Shown here piece by piece: positions 10,386-17,247 of a stretch of DNA of 64,000 nucleotides. A program made the translations under genes and the position numbers. The stretch's first letter is position 1, and the number at the start of each line of letters is the position of its first letter. This DNA comes from Microvirga lenta (GTDB lineage: Bacteria > Pseudomonadota > Alphaproteobacteria > Rhizobiales > Beijerinckiaceae), in the NCBI RefSeq assembly GCF_020532555.1, contig NZ_JAJBBR010000008.1:62001-126000 (forward strand), in the 5' to 3' direction. The notes under the pieces were generated by a model. That model saw only the letters and a program-made list of their open reading frames with translations. It searched no databases and was not told the DNA's origin.

Positions 10386-11762
10386 TCAGGGATCGGACAG
10401 GACGGGGACGTTCTTCGGCGAGTTCAGGTCGTAGGACTTGTTCTTGAGAGGATCCTTGTCGGTCCCCTCGCTGGCGTCGAAGCCCCGGGCGCGGCCGGCC
10501 GGGAGAGTTCCGCGCGCCACGTTGGTGGAGCCGCGGAGTTCCTGGTTCAGGCTGCCGGACGTACCGGGCGGAACGGCTCCCTCGCTCTCGGGCTCGACCC
10601 GATCCACGTCGTCCGGCGTCTCGGCCGCGCGGGCCTTCTCGATCTGGCGCCAGCGGGCGACGTTGCGCTGGTGCTGCTCGTAGGTTTCGGCAAAGGCATG
10701 GCCGCCGGAGCCGTCCGCGACGAAGTAGAGATCCTTCGTCCGCGACGGATTGGCGACGGCCTCCAGGGCGGCCCGGCCGGGATTGGCGATGGGCCCCGGA
10801 GGCAGTCCCTCGATCACGTAGGTGTTGTAGGGCGTCGCCGCCTCGATCTCGCTGCGCAGGATCCCGCGGCCGAGGGTGCCCTTTCCGCCGACGAGGCCGT
10901 ACACGATCGTCGGGTCGGATTGCAGCTTCATGCGCTTCATGAGGCGGTTGATGAACACGCCCGCCACGCGGGTACGCTCATCGGCTCGTCCCGTCTCCTT
11001 CTCGACGATGGAGGCCAGGATGAGCATTTCCTGCGGGGTCTTGATCGGCAGGTCCGAGGAGCGGCGTTGCCAGATCTGCGTCAGGGCCTGCCGCTGCGCC
11101 GCCTGCATGGAATTGATGATCTGCTGGCGGGTCGTGCCGCGCTCGAACTTGTACGTGTCGGGCAGAAGCGTGCCTTCCCGCGGCGTCTCCATGATGTCGC
11201 CGGACAGGATCTCGTTCTCGTAGAGGCGCGCCACGATCTGCTCGCTGGTGAGTCCCTCGGGGATCGTGACCGAATGCAGGATGGCCTTGCCCTGGGCCAG
11301 GGTGTCGATGGCCTCGCTGATGCTGGTGCCCGCCTTGAACTGGAACTCGCCGGCCTTGAGCTGCCCCCGCTGCCGGCTGACCAGCGCGTAGACCTCGAAC
11401 AGCAGGGGCTGCTCGATCACGCCTTCCCGCTTGAGGATGTCGGCGATCTCGCCGGTGCCGGTGTTGTGCGGAATCACGACGACCTTGTCGTTCTGCAGCG
11501 GTCCGTCAGTGGTCACCTCGCGCTCCAGCATGCCGAAGCCGAAGACGGCCGCGATGGCAAGCGCCACGAACAGGGTCAGGACGCCGCTCAAGATGGACAG
11601 GGGCCCGCCCCGGCGGCGGCGCAGGCGCGGCGGCGGCGGCGGGGCCGCCATGGGCTTGATGGCCTCGCTCGGAGATTTGGGAGCGAGGCGCGGCTGCTGC
11701 GCTTCCTCTTGGTGCGCTTCGGGCGACGAGATCAGAGTGTGCTTTTTTCTGCCGAACATCAC
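10386..11762 (-). CDS. mltG: Endolytic transglycosylase MltG
   Basis: Inner-membrane lytic transglycosylase that cuts nascent glycan strands and so ends their elongation, 458 residues. A proline/arginine-rich cytoplasmic N-terminus is followed by one membrane helix near residues 54-76. The YceG domain follows, with ILASIVEKETG carrying the catalytic glutamate, then VFINRL, LQSDPTIVYG and PYNTYVIEGLPPGPI. A disordered tail of about 90 residues after the domain is longer than in enterobacterial homologues. Location directly after fabF is conserved in many proteobacteria. Confidence 0.94.
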   Translation of the reverse strand: MMFGRKKHTLISSPEAHQEEAQQPRLAPKSPSEAIKPMAAPPPPPRLRRRRGGPLSILSGVLTLFVALAIAAVFGFGMLEREVTTDGPLQNDKVVVIPHNTGTGEIADILKREGVIEQPLLFEVYALVSRQRGQLKAGEFQFKAGTSISEAIDTLAQGKAILHSVTIPEGLTSEQIVARLYENEILSGDIMETPREGTLLPDTYKFERGTTRQQIINSMQAAQRQALTQIWQRRSSDLPIKTPQEMLILASIVEKETGRADERTRVAGVFINRLMKRMKLQSDPTIVYGLVGGKGTLGRGILRSEIEAATPYNTYVIEGLPPGPIANPGRAALEAVANPSRTKDLYFVADGSGGHAFAETYEQHQRNVARWRQIEKARAAETPDDVDRVEPESEGAVPPGTSGSLNQELRGSTNVARGTLPAGRARGFDASEGTDKDPLKNKSYDLNSPKNVPVLSDP

Positions 11763-11854
11763 GATGCTTTTCTGGTGCCGATCGGCGAACCTGCCGTCCC
11801 TCCGACACCCTAACGGGGATTATGGCGAAAAGCCGTAACGTGTCACCATAACGA

Positions 11855-13117
11855 TCAGGAAACCCGTCGCATCACCAGCGACGCATTGGTGCCGCCGAAC
11901 CCGAAGGAGTTGGACAGGACCACGTTGATTTCCTTGTTCTTCGCCTTGTGGGGCACGAGGTCGATCGGGGTCTCGACGGACGGATTGTCGAGATTGATCG
12001 TGGGCGGCACGACGCCGTCGCGCATCGCCAGGATCGAGAAGATCGCCTCCACCGCGCCGGCGGCGCCCAGGAGATGGCCGATGGCCGACTTGGTCGACGA
12101 CATGGACAGCTTGCCGGCCGCGTTGCCGACGATGCGCTCGACCGCCTTCAGCTCCAGTTCGTCGCCCAGCGGCGTCGAGGTGCCGTGGGCATTGATGTAG
12201 TCGATCTCGGACGCGGAGATTCCGGCGCGCTTGATCGCGGCGGCCATGCAGCGATAGGCCCCGTCTCCGTCCTCGGACGGAGACGTGATGTGATAGGCGT
12301 CGCCCGACAGGCCGTAGCCGATGACCTCGGCATAGATCTTGGCGCCGCGCGCCTTGGCGTGCTCGTACTCCTCCAGCACGACGACGCCCGCGCCCTCGCC
12401 CATGACGAAGCCGTCACGGTCCTTGTCGTAGGGGCGCGACGCCTTCGTCGGCTCGTCGTTGTAGCCGGTGGACAGGGCGCGGCAGGCCGCGAAGCCGGCG
12501 ATGGAAAGACGGTTGATGGGCGATTCCGTGCCGCCGGCCACCATCACCTCCGCGTCGCCGAGGGCGATGAGGCGGGCCGCGTCGCCGATGGCGTGCGAGC
12601 CGGTGGAACAGGCGGTCACGACCGCGTTGTTGGGGCCCTTGAGGCCGTGCTCGATCGAGACGTAGCCGCCTGCGAGATTGATGAGCCGGCCGGGAATGAA
12701 GAACGGCGAGACCCGGCGCGGACCGCGCTCGATGAGGGTCTGGGATGCCTCGTAGATGCCGCCGATGCCGCCGATGCCGGAGCCGATCAGCACGCCGGAA
12801 GCGCACTGGTCCTCGTACGTGGTGGGCTTCCAGCCCGCGTCGTCGAGGGCCTGGGTGGCGGCCGCCATCGCATAGACGATGAAGGGATCGACCTTGCGCT
12901 GCTCCTTCGGCTCCATCCACTGGTCGGCGTTGAAGGTGCCGTTGGTGCCGTCGCCACGCGGGATCTGGCAGGCGATCTTGCAGGCCAGGTCGTCCACTTC
13001 GAAATCGGTGATCCGGTCGGCGCCGCTCTGCCCGTCGCGGATACGGGCCCACGTCTCCTCGACGCCGCAGCCCAGCGGGGTGACCATGCCAAGACCGGTG
13101 ACGACAACACGCCGCAT
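11855..13117 (-). CDS. fabF: 3-oxoacyl-[acyl-carrier-protein] synthase II
   Basis: Condensing enzyme KAS II of fatty-acid elongation, 420 residues. The catalytic triad is intact: Cys170 in TACSTGSHA, His311 in NAHGTSTPLGD and His348 in KSAIGHLLGAAG. It lies downstream of acpP, whose product carries its substrates, with a strong hairpin in the 64-base gap that may lower fabF expression relative to acpP. Length and motifs are typical of FabF rather than FabB. Confidence 0.96.
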   Translation of the reverse strand: MRRVVVTGLGMVTPLGCGVEETWARIRDGQSGADRITDFEVDDLACKIACQIPRGDGTNGTFNADQWMEPKEQRKVDPFIVYAMAAATQALDDAGWKPTTYEDQCASGVLIGSGIGGIGGIYEASQTLIERGPRRVSPFFIPGRLINLAGGYVSIEHGLKGPNNAVVTACSTGSHAIGDAARLIALGDAEVMVAGGTESPINRLSIAGFAACRALSTGYNDEPTKASRPYDKDRDGFVMGEGAGVVVLEEYEHAKARGAKIYAEVIGYGLSGDAYHITSPSEDGDGAYRCMAAAIKRAGISASEIDYINAHGTSTPLGDELELKAVERIVGNAAGKLSMSSTKSAIGHLLGAAGAVEAIFSILAMRDGVVPPTINLDNPSVETPIDLVPHKAKNKEINVVLSNSFGFGGTNASLVMRRVS

Positions 13118-13145
13118 GATGTTTCCTGCCCTTTGAACAAAATAC

Positions 13146-13171
13146 GGGCGTCGGATGGCAATCCGACGCCC
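13146..13171 (-). terminator. Hairpin between acpP and fabF
   Basis: Perfect 11-bp stem with a 4-base loop (arms 13146-13156 and 13161-13171), followed on the minus strand by GTATTTTGTTC. It sits directly after the acpP stop and before fabF. It could partly terminate transcription, giving more acpP than fabF message, or stabilise the acpP 3' end. The U-tract is imperfect, so read-through is likely. Confidence 0.6.
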
Positions 13172-13181
13172 TCGTGGCTTT

Positions 13182-13418
13182 TTAGGCCGCGTTCTTCTCG
13201 AGGAACTTGATCGCGTCGCCGACCGTCACGATGGTCTCCGCCGCGTCGTCCGGGATCTCGACGTTGAACTCTTCTTCGAACGCCATGACGAGCTCGACGG
13301 TATCCAGGCTGTCGGCGCCCAGGTCGTCGATGAAGTTGGCATTGTCGGTGACCTTGTCGGCTTCGACGCCCAGGTGCTCGACAACGATCTTCTTCACGCG
13401 ATCAGCGACGTCACTCAT
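13182..13418 (-). CDS. acpP: Acyl carrier protein
   Basis: Small acidic carrier of growing acyl chains, 78 residues. The phosphopantetheine attachment motif GADSLDT places Ser37 as the modified residue. The ATG at 13416-13418 gives the classic [18 protein letters not shown] start; an in-frame extension of 55 codons upstream is not part of the family. It lies between fabG and fabF, with about 235 bases before it that probably hold its own promoter, as is common for this very highly expressed gene. Confidence 0.97.
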   Translation of the reverse strand: MSDVADRVKKIVVEHLGVEADKVTDNANFIDDLGADSLDTVELVMAFEEEFNVEIPDDAAETIVTVGDAIKFLEKNAA

Positions 13419-13634
13419 CGTTTTTTCCTCAGTGGCTGCCGCCTCAGGATTGGGCGGATCAAGAAATTGAAATTGGATCAGCTGCTCAGCTGACAACGCT
13501 GGAACCGCTAACTTGCGTCGTGCAAAGCCGCATTTTTGAGCGTCGGTCAACCCCTCCGACCAAATCGAGCTCATGATTAACACAAGCTTATCGGCTCTGG
13601 CGAGGGGTTCGCGAGCACTCGCAAACAGATTCCG

Positions 13635-13654
13635 AAAGGGCCGCCAAGCCCTTT
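13635..13654 (-). terminator. Weak hairpin after fabG
   Basis: A 7-bp stem (13635-13641 with 13648-13654) overlaps the fabG stop codon and is followed on the minus strand by a short pyrimidine run. It could separate fabDG transcription from the acpP promoter, but the stem is short. Confidence 0.35.
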
Positions 13655-14391
13655 TAGAACATGGCCATTCCGCCGTTCACGTGCAGGGTGTGGCCCGTCA
13701 CGTAGCCGGCTTCCGTCGAAGCGAGATAGACGACGGACGACGCGATTTCGCCGCCCTGGCCGAGGCGGCCCATGGGGATGGTGCCCAGGATTCCCTCGCG
13801 CTGCTTTTCGTTGAGAACGTCCGTCATGGGCGACTCGATGAAGCCCGGGGCGACGCAGTTCACGGTGATATTGCGGCTCGCCACCTCCGCCGCAAGGGCC
13901 TTGGTCATGCCGATGAGGCCCGCCTTCGAGGCGGCGTAGTTGCCCTGGCCCGGATTGCCGGTGGAGCCCACCACCGAGCCGATATTGACGATGCGGCCGT
14001 AGCGGCGGCGTATCATGGTCTTCACGGCCGCCCGCGAGAGGCGGAAGGCGGCGGTCAGGTTCACGGCGAGCACCGTGTCCCACTCGTCGTCCTTCATGCG
14101 CATGAAGAGGTTGTCCTTGGTCACGCCCGCGTTGTTGACCAGGATGTCGAGCCCTTCCATGGCCGATTCCGCCGCCGGAACAAGGGCTTCCACCGAGTCC
14201 TTGTCGGACAGGTTCGCCTCGACCACGTGGACCCGCTCGCCCAGGGAGGCGGCCAGTTCGTCCAGGGCGGCCCGGCGGGTGCCGGACAGGGTGACGGTCG
14301 CGCCCTGCGCGTGCAGCGCGCGGGCGATGGCGCCGCCGATGCCGCCCGTGGCGCCGGTGACGAGAGCCTTGCGGCCGGAAAGATCGAACAT
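13654..14391 (-). CDS. fabG: 3-oxoacyl-[acyl-carrier-protein] reductase
   Basis: NADPH-dependent short-chain dehydrogenase that reduces beta-ketoacyl-ACP, 245 residues. Rossmann motif TGATGGIGG is at 12-20, NNAG at 86-89, and the catalytic residues are Ser139, Tyr152 and Lys156 in the YAASK motif. It lies 10 bases after fabD and upstream of acpP, which fixes the assignment as the fatty-acid-synthesis FabG rather than one of the many paralogues. Confidence 0.96.
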   Translation of the reverse strand: MFDLSGRKALVTGATGGIGGAIARALHAQGATVTLSGTRRAALDELAASLGERVHVVEANLSDKDSVEALVPAAESAMEGLDILVNNAGVTKDNLFMRMKDDEWDTVLAVNLTAAFRLSRAAVKTMIRRRYGRIVNIGSVVGSTGNPGQGNYAASKAGLIGMTKALAAEVASRNITVNCVAPGFIESPMTDVLNEKQREGILGTIPMGRLGQGGEIASSVVYLASTEAGYVTGHTLHVNGGMAMF

Positions 14392-14401
14392 GCGAGGTTC
14401 C

Positions 14402-15349
14402 TTATCCTTGCAGGGAAGCTTTGAAGGCGGTCACGTCGTCCGGGGCGCCCAGCGCGGTGGCCGAGGCTCCTGCCGCGATGCGTTTCACGAGTCCGGTCAG
14501 CACCTTGCCCGAGCCGACCTCGTAGAACGCTTCGACGCCCTGGGAGGCCATATAGGCCACGCTCTCGCGCCAGCGCACCGTTCCCGTGACCTGACGGACC
14601 AGGGCGTCGCGGATGGCGTCGGGATCGCCGATGGGAGCCGCCTCCACGTTCGCCACCACTGGCACGACCGGCGCATGGACCGTCACCCTGGCCAGCGCCT
14701 CGCGCATGGCGTCGGCGGCGGGCTGCATGAGGGCGCAATGGAAGGGGGCGGACACGGCCAGCATCACGGCGCGCTTGGCGCCCTTCTCCTGGGCGATGGC
14801 GACGGCGCGCTCGACCGCCGATTTATGGCCCGAGACCACGACCTGCGCCCCGCCGTTGTCGTTGGCCGCGTCGCAGACCTCGCCTTGAGCCGCCGCGCGG
14901 GCGACCTCGAGGGCGGCATCGTATTCGAGGCCCAGCAGCGCCGCCATGGCGCCCTGCCCGACCGGCACCGCCTCCTGCATGGCATTGCCGCGAATCCGCA
15001 GCAGCCGGGCCGTGTCGGCGATCGTGAGGCTGCCGGCGGCGGCCAGGGCCGAGTACTCGCCCAGGGAGTGGCCGGCCACGAAGGCGGCATCCCTCCCGAG
15101 GTCGAGTCCGGCCTCGGCCTCCAGCACCCGGACCATGGCCAGGCTCACGGCCATCAGGGCCGGCTGGGTGTTGGCGGTCAGGGTCAGCTCGTCCGCAGGC
15201 CCCTCCCACATGATGGCCGAGAGCTTCTGCGACAGCGCCTCGTCCACCTCGTCGAAGACCGCTTTCGCCTGAGGAAACGTCTCGGCGAGGGCCTTGCCCA
15301 TGCCGACCGACTGACTTCCCTGCCCCGGGAAGATGAATGCGCGCTTCAT
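14402..15349 (-). CDS. fabD: Malonyl-CoA:ACP transacylase
   Basis: Transfers malonyl from CoA to ACP to supply elongation units, 315 residues. N-terminal FPGQGSQ is at residues 7-13, the nucleophile motif GHSLGEYSA places Ser95, and His204 in APFHCALM is the catalytic base. The ATG at 15347-15349 gives MKRAFIFPGQG; a 14-codon upstream extension lacks family similarity. It starts the fabD-fabG-acpP-fabF series and follows a small membrane-protein gene by about 57 bases. Confidence 0.95.
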   Translation of the reverse strand: MKRAFIFPGQGSQSVGMGKALAETFPQAKAVFDEVDEALSQKLSAIMWEGPADELTLTANTQPALMAVSLAMVRVLEAEAGLDLGRDAAFVAGHSLGEYSALAAAGSLTIADTARLLRIRGNAMQEAVPVGQGAMAALLGLEYDAALEVARAAAQGEVCDAANDNGGAQVVVSGHKSAVERAVAIAQEKGAKRAVMLAVSAPFHCALMQPAADAMREALARVTVHAPVVPVVANVEAAPIGDPDAIRDALVRQVTGTVRWRESVAYMASQGVEAFYEVGSGKVLTGLVKRIAAGASATALGAPDDVTAFKASLQG

Positions 15350-15406
15350 CGAGAGCCGCCCTTTCACTGGAAACCGGGCGCCGACTCGCACCCGGACGCG
15401 CGCGAG

Positions 15407-15598
15407 TCAAGGCGAAGAGCGCGCTCCCTCGCACTTGGACTGTTCATAGCTCCAGGCGCCGCCATCGTCCAAACAGGCGTCGATCATCCCGGATTCGGTG
15501 AAATTGCTCCAGAACCAGACCACCGCCCAGAACGAAGCCAGGGCCAGCAGGATCAGCACGTGCCATCTCAGGCGCTCATTCAAAAAGTACCTCCTCAT
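15407..15598 (-). CDS. Small single-pass membrane protein, unknown
   Basis: 63 residues with no recognised family. One hydrophobic helix spans about residues 14-32 (VLILLALASFWAVVWFW), followed by a short tail with two cysteines in CLDDGGAW and SKCEG. The likely topology is a short cytoplasmic N-terminus and an outside tail where the cysteines could pair. A GGAGGG ribosome site lies six bases before the ATG at 15596-15598, which supports expression. It is co-directional with fabD and could share its promoter. In-frame codons further upstream are not supported. Confidence 0.6.
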   Translation of the reverse strand: MRRYFLNERLRWHVLILLALASFWAVVWFWSNFTESGMIDACLDDGGAWSYEQSKCEGARSSP

Positions 15599-15639
15599 GG
15601 AGCCCTCCAGATTTGACCTTAGGGAAGATTGCCTAACGT

Positions 15640-16013
15640 CACGCTTGGCCGGGGTGCGGCGGCGCACTCCCGAAGCGCAAAAGGCACGGGTTCTCGGGCT
15701 CCGGGCGTGCTGCGCGGAACCGTGTGGCAGTCGAGGGGGCGCGAGGAGCGAACCGGCTCGAAGGGTGGTGGTGATGGAGAAGAGCCGGATGGCCCCTCGC
15801 GCACGGTTCTTTTCAGGCGTTCAGGCGGCGCTGGTCCGTGAACGGCCGCAGGCGGACGCCGCACGCCTGGTGCGGCCGGGCCTGCGACCCGCTCCGGCCC
15901 CAGGGCGGGTGCCTGGGCCTCCTGCCGCACGGGGTAGCGTCGCCCCGTGCGCAGGACCGTGCCCGGTCCCACAATCACGACGCCTCGCGAGCGCGCCCCT
16001 CGGAGGACCGGAC
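15640..16013 (-). ncRNA. Candidate structured RNA, or long leader
   Basis: About 370 bases with no credible protein gene but unusually many strong hairpins. A 14-bp stem with one bulge pairs 15920-15934 with 15943-15956. A 8-bp stem pairs 15896-15904 with 15912-15919. Smaller stems lie around 15835-15858. A sigma70-like promoter at 16020-16048 would start minus-strand transcription near 16013. I looked for tmRNA (tag codons, T-arm), RNase P and SRP RNA core motifs on both strands and did not find them. It may be an unrecognised RNA gene or a long 5' leader of the 63-residue protein. The 3' end given is arbitrary. Confidence 0.3.
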
Positions 16014-16019
16014 AGGAAC

Positions 16020-16048
16020 GATATAGCTTAGCTTGGTGCGGCCGTCAA
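16020..16048 (-). promoter_or_regulatory. Sigma70-like promoter TTGACG-N17-TATATC
   Basis: On the minus strand, TTGACG (16043-16048) is separated by exactly 17 bases from TATATC (16020-16025), close to the housekeeping consensus and of the strength expected for a stable RNA. It reads into the hairpin-rich stretch and then toward the 63-residue protein and fabD. Confidence 0.55.
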
Positions 16049-16120
16049 GAACAAAATGGGAACGTTTCTGCCGATGCTGCGGTGTCTCGCCGGCGCATGA
16101 AGGCGCGTGCCACTCACCTG

Positions 16121-16260
16121 TCATTCCGGGGCCGCGCAGCGGAGCCCGGAACCCATAAACTCGACAGGTTCAAGAAAAGACTGTGAGCGCTTCGCTTCAT
16201 CCTGCGCCGTCAGCGGCTATGGGTTCCGGGCTCGGCTCTAGCGAGCCGCCCCGGAATGAC
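16121..16260. repeat. Inverted intergenic repeat pair
   Basis: Arms at 16121-16156 and 16219-16260 are inverted copies of a unit bounded by CATTCCGGGG and CCCGGAACCCAT, with the outer 12-15 bases of each arm matching exactly. The 62 bases between hold no gene. The unit resembles short palindromic elements scattered between genes in Rhizobiales genomes. I have only this window to judge copy number. Confidence 0.6.
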
Positions 16261-16341
16261 GGGCGTGGGAGCACCCCAGCGCTGCTTGAGGGCGTGGATG
16301 GCCGGGACAGGCCCGGCCATGACGGAGGTGGAGCCGACCTG

Positions 16342-16450
16342 CTCTCCTCCCCCTTGTGGGGAGGAGGTGGAGGTGGGGGTGTGAGCGCCGTCCTTGGTTC
16401 CAGTCCTGCGCTCACACCCCCACCCTGGCCCTCCCCACAAGGGGGAGGGA
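16342..16450. repeat. Palindromic intergenic repeat, copy 1 of 3
   Basis: Compound palindrome. It has a 9-bp hairpin (CTCCTCCCC-CTTGT-GGGGAGGAG), then a perfect 15-bp inverted repeat (GTGGGGGTGTGAGCG with its complement) around a variable loop, then an 8-bp hairpin with GGGGGAGGG. Closely related copies lie at 53375-53481 and 55250-55416. It encodes nothing and lies in a gene-free stretch before rpoZ. Confidence 0.8.
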
Positions 16451-16498
16451 ATGGCGGTGCGCCATCACCGCCAAATCCTACAGCGGTCTCATCCTCCC

Positions 16499-16560
16499 CC
16501 CTCATCCTGAGGAGCCACGCCAGCGGCGTCTCGAAGGAGGCTCGAGCGCATTCCGGAAGC
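16499..16560. repeat. CTCATCCTGAGGAGC-type repeat fragment
   Basis: CCCTCATCCTGAGGAGCCACGCC followed by GTCTCGAAGGA resembles a second common short repeat of Rhizobiales intergenic DNA. Only one copy is visible here, so the call rests on recollection of the family. The rest of 16049-16681 shows nothing else. Confidence 0.4.
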
Positions 16561-16681
16561 CGTACGGCGCCCGCGGGTGCCCCCTGCCCCGGCCAGGAGA
16601 GCCTTCCCCTTGTCTTCCTGCCACTTACGGTGTATCCAGCCCGTCTTCCGATATTTTCGAACCTCAAGAAGGAGCCTCTTC

Positions 16682-17089
16682 ATGGCTCGTGTGACCGTCG
16701 AAGACTGCATCGACAAGGTCGACAACCGGTTTGAGCTCGTGCTGCTCGCCAGCCATCGGGCGCGCCTGATCTCGTCTGGTTCGCCGCTCACCATCGACCG
16801 CGACCGCGACAAGAACCCCGTGGTGGCGCTGCGCGAGATCGCCGAGCAGACCATCGCTCCCGACGACCTGAAGGAGCAGCTCATCCATTCGATGCAGAAA
16901 TACGTCGAAGTGGACGAGCCCGAAGCGGAGGCCGTTCCGCTGCTCGGCAACACCGCCGCCGCCGCCTCGGCCAGCAAGGACAACGACACGGACGTCCAGT
17001 TCGACCGCATGAGCGAGGAAGACCTCCTCCGCGGCCTGGAGGGCCTCGTTCCTCCGAGCAGCAGCGCGGACGACGACGACCGCGAGTAA
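16682..17089 (+). CDS. rpoZ: RNA polymerase omega subunit
   Basis: Omega promotes beta-prime folding and RNA polymerase assembly and is part of a ppGpp site in many proteobacteria. The protein has 135 residues and opens [23 protein letters not shown] (fold conserved over about residues 1-65), with the usual R-A-R-L-I-S-S-G segment. The C-terminal half (from about 75) is acidic and alanine-rich, typical of alphaproteobacterial omega, and ends in a run of aspartates. The ATG has AAGGAG upstream. It is followed by a clear terminator and then the ppGpp synthetase/hydrolase gene. Confidence 0.95.
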   Translation: MARVTVEDCIDKVDNRFELVLLASHRARLISSGSPLTIDRDRDKNPVVALREIAEQTIAPDDLKEQLIHSMQKYVEVDEPEAEAVPLLGNTAAAASASKDNDTDVQFDRMSEEDLLRGLEGLVPPSSSADDDDRE

Positions 17090-17112
17090 GCCCGACGACA
17101 AAAAATTTCTCG

Positions 17113-17140
17113 AAAAGCCCGGCTCCAGGCCGGGCTTTTT
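17113..17140 (+). terminator. Rho-independent terminator of rpoZ
   Basis: An 11-bp perfect stem AAAAGCCCGGC/GCCGGGCTTTT with a TCCAG loop, followed by T residues, 24 bases after the rpoZ stop. It separates rpoZ from rel, so the latter needs its own promoter in 17141-17247. Confidence 0.9.
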
Positions 17141-17247
17141 CGTTAACAGCAGGTGAGGCAATCGCGAGCCTTGCGGTTCTGCTCTGTTCCACAATATCTT
17201 TTTAACTTCAGCCGCCTAAACCGTTTTGGAAAGGAGATGGCCGCCGA

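Noticed and set aside
15619-15978. 119-codon minus-strand frame through the hairpin region
   Set aside because: Its product is proline/arginine-rich without any family feature, lacks a ribosome site, and the frame is explained by high GC.
15640-16013. tmRNA, RNase P RNA or SRP RNA in the structured region
   Set aside because: No tag codons for A-N-D-N, no T-arm with CCA, no GAGGAAAGTCC core and no GGAAGG-type SRP loop were found on either strand.
16342-16450. CRISPR array or simple terminator at the repeat
   Set aside because: There are no regularly spaced direct repeats or cas genes, and the complex palindrome recurs far from gene ends in the same form.
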